In this document: one piece after another, positions 33,214 through 33,218 of the stretch
Layout of the letters: every line of letters begins with the position of its first letter
Numbering within the stretch: the first letter of the stretch is position 1
Source of the DNA: Pseudomonadales bacterium
GTDB lineage: Bacteria; Pseudomonadota; Gammaproteobacteria; Pseudomonadales; DT-91
DNA: 33,218 nucleotides
Direction of reading: 5' to 3'
Assembly (NCBI GenBank): GCA_013215055.1
Contig: JABSRQ010000052.1
Coordinates: forward strand, 1-33,218
Position numbers and translations under genes: made by a program
Notes under the pieces: generated by a model
What the model saw: only the letters and a program-made list of their open reading frames with translations
Told to the model about the DNA's origin: nothing
Database searches by the model: none

Positions 33214-33218
33214 TTTAT

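Overview
The window looks like an accessory, insertion-sequence-rich part of a moderately AT-rich chromosome from a Gram-negative bacterium, most likely a marine gammaproteobacterium. The grounds are a DUF1302-type outer-membrane protein, a periplasmic di-haem cytochrome with a propeller, PixA/AidA-family proteins, and IS3, IS91, IS630, IS1595 and IS4-like transposases. The genus cannot be fixed from the sequence. I see no rRNA, tRNA or CRISPR array.

Layout. 1-2600: a cytoplasmic TIM-barrel glycosidase-like gene, a long gene-poor stretch and a small exported hypothetical protein. 2690-8200: a divergent pair, a DUF1302 barrel protein (minus) and an exported propeller/di-haem cytochrome (plus), the latter closed by a good terminator. 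8500-16500: a mobile-element graveyard with a degenerate IS3 element, an SDR gene, a DDE transposase, an IS91-type rolling-circle transposase, a 5'-truncated gene and a four-helix membrane protein, with short repeats between them. 16535-18418: a decayed IS4-like element. 18464-25147: one co-directional operon encoding a PLP decarboxylase, a stand-alone PaaK-like adenylating enzyme, a class I aminotransferase and four different PixA/AidA-family proteins in tandem. 25200-25750: transposase scars. 25742-29645 (minus): a Rieske oxygenase of the KshA/DAF-36 type, then a sulfotransferase, then an SDR, probably one pathway. 29693-30213: a 5' fragment of the same IS4-like element in inverted orientation. 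30276-33218: small exported proteins, an intact-looking IS630 element and part of a second copy of the DDE transposase seen at 11771-13111.

How it may work together. The 18.4-25.1 kb operon is the most interesting unit. Three amino-acid or carboxylate-handling enzymes are followed by four diverged paralogues of the inclusion-body/AidA family, which suggests a small molecule made by the enzymes and bound, stored or sensed by the PixA-like proteins (inference). The Rieske, sulfotransferase and SDR genes fit modification of a sterol-like or other polycyclic lipid (inference). Both units start about 45 bp from the same end of the same IS, facing outward from it, so the IS may supply or have replaced their promoters.

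Two repeat systems shape the window. One is a roughly 207-bp structured repeat: five long copies and several solo 3' ends, with two recurring hairpins. The other is a roughly 296-bp MITE-like element sharing termini and sequence with the IS4-like element. Several long open frames begin inside these repeats, and their true starts lie downstream.
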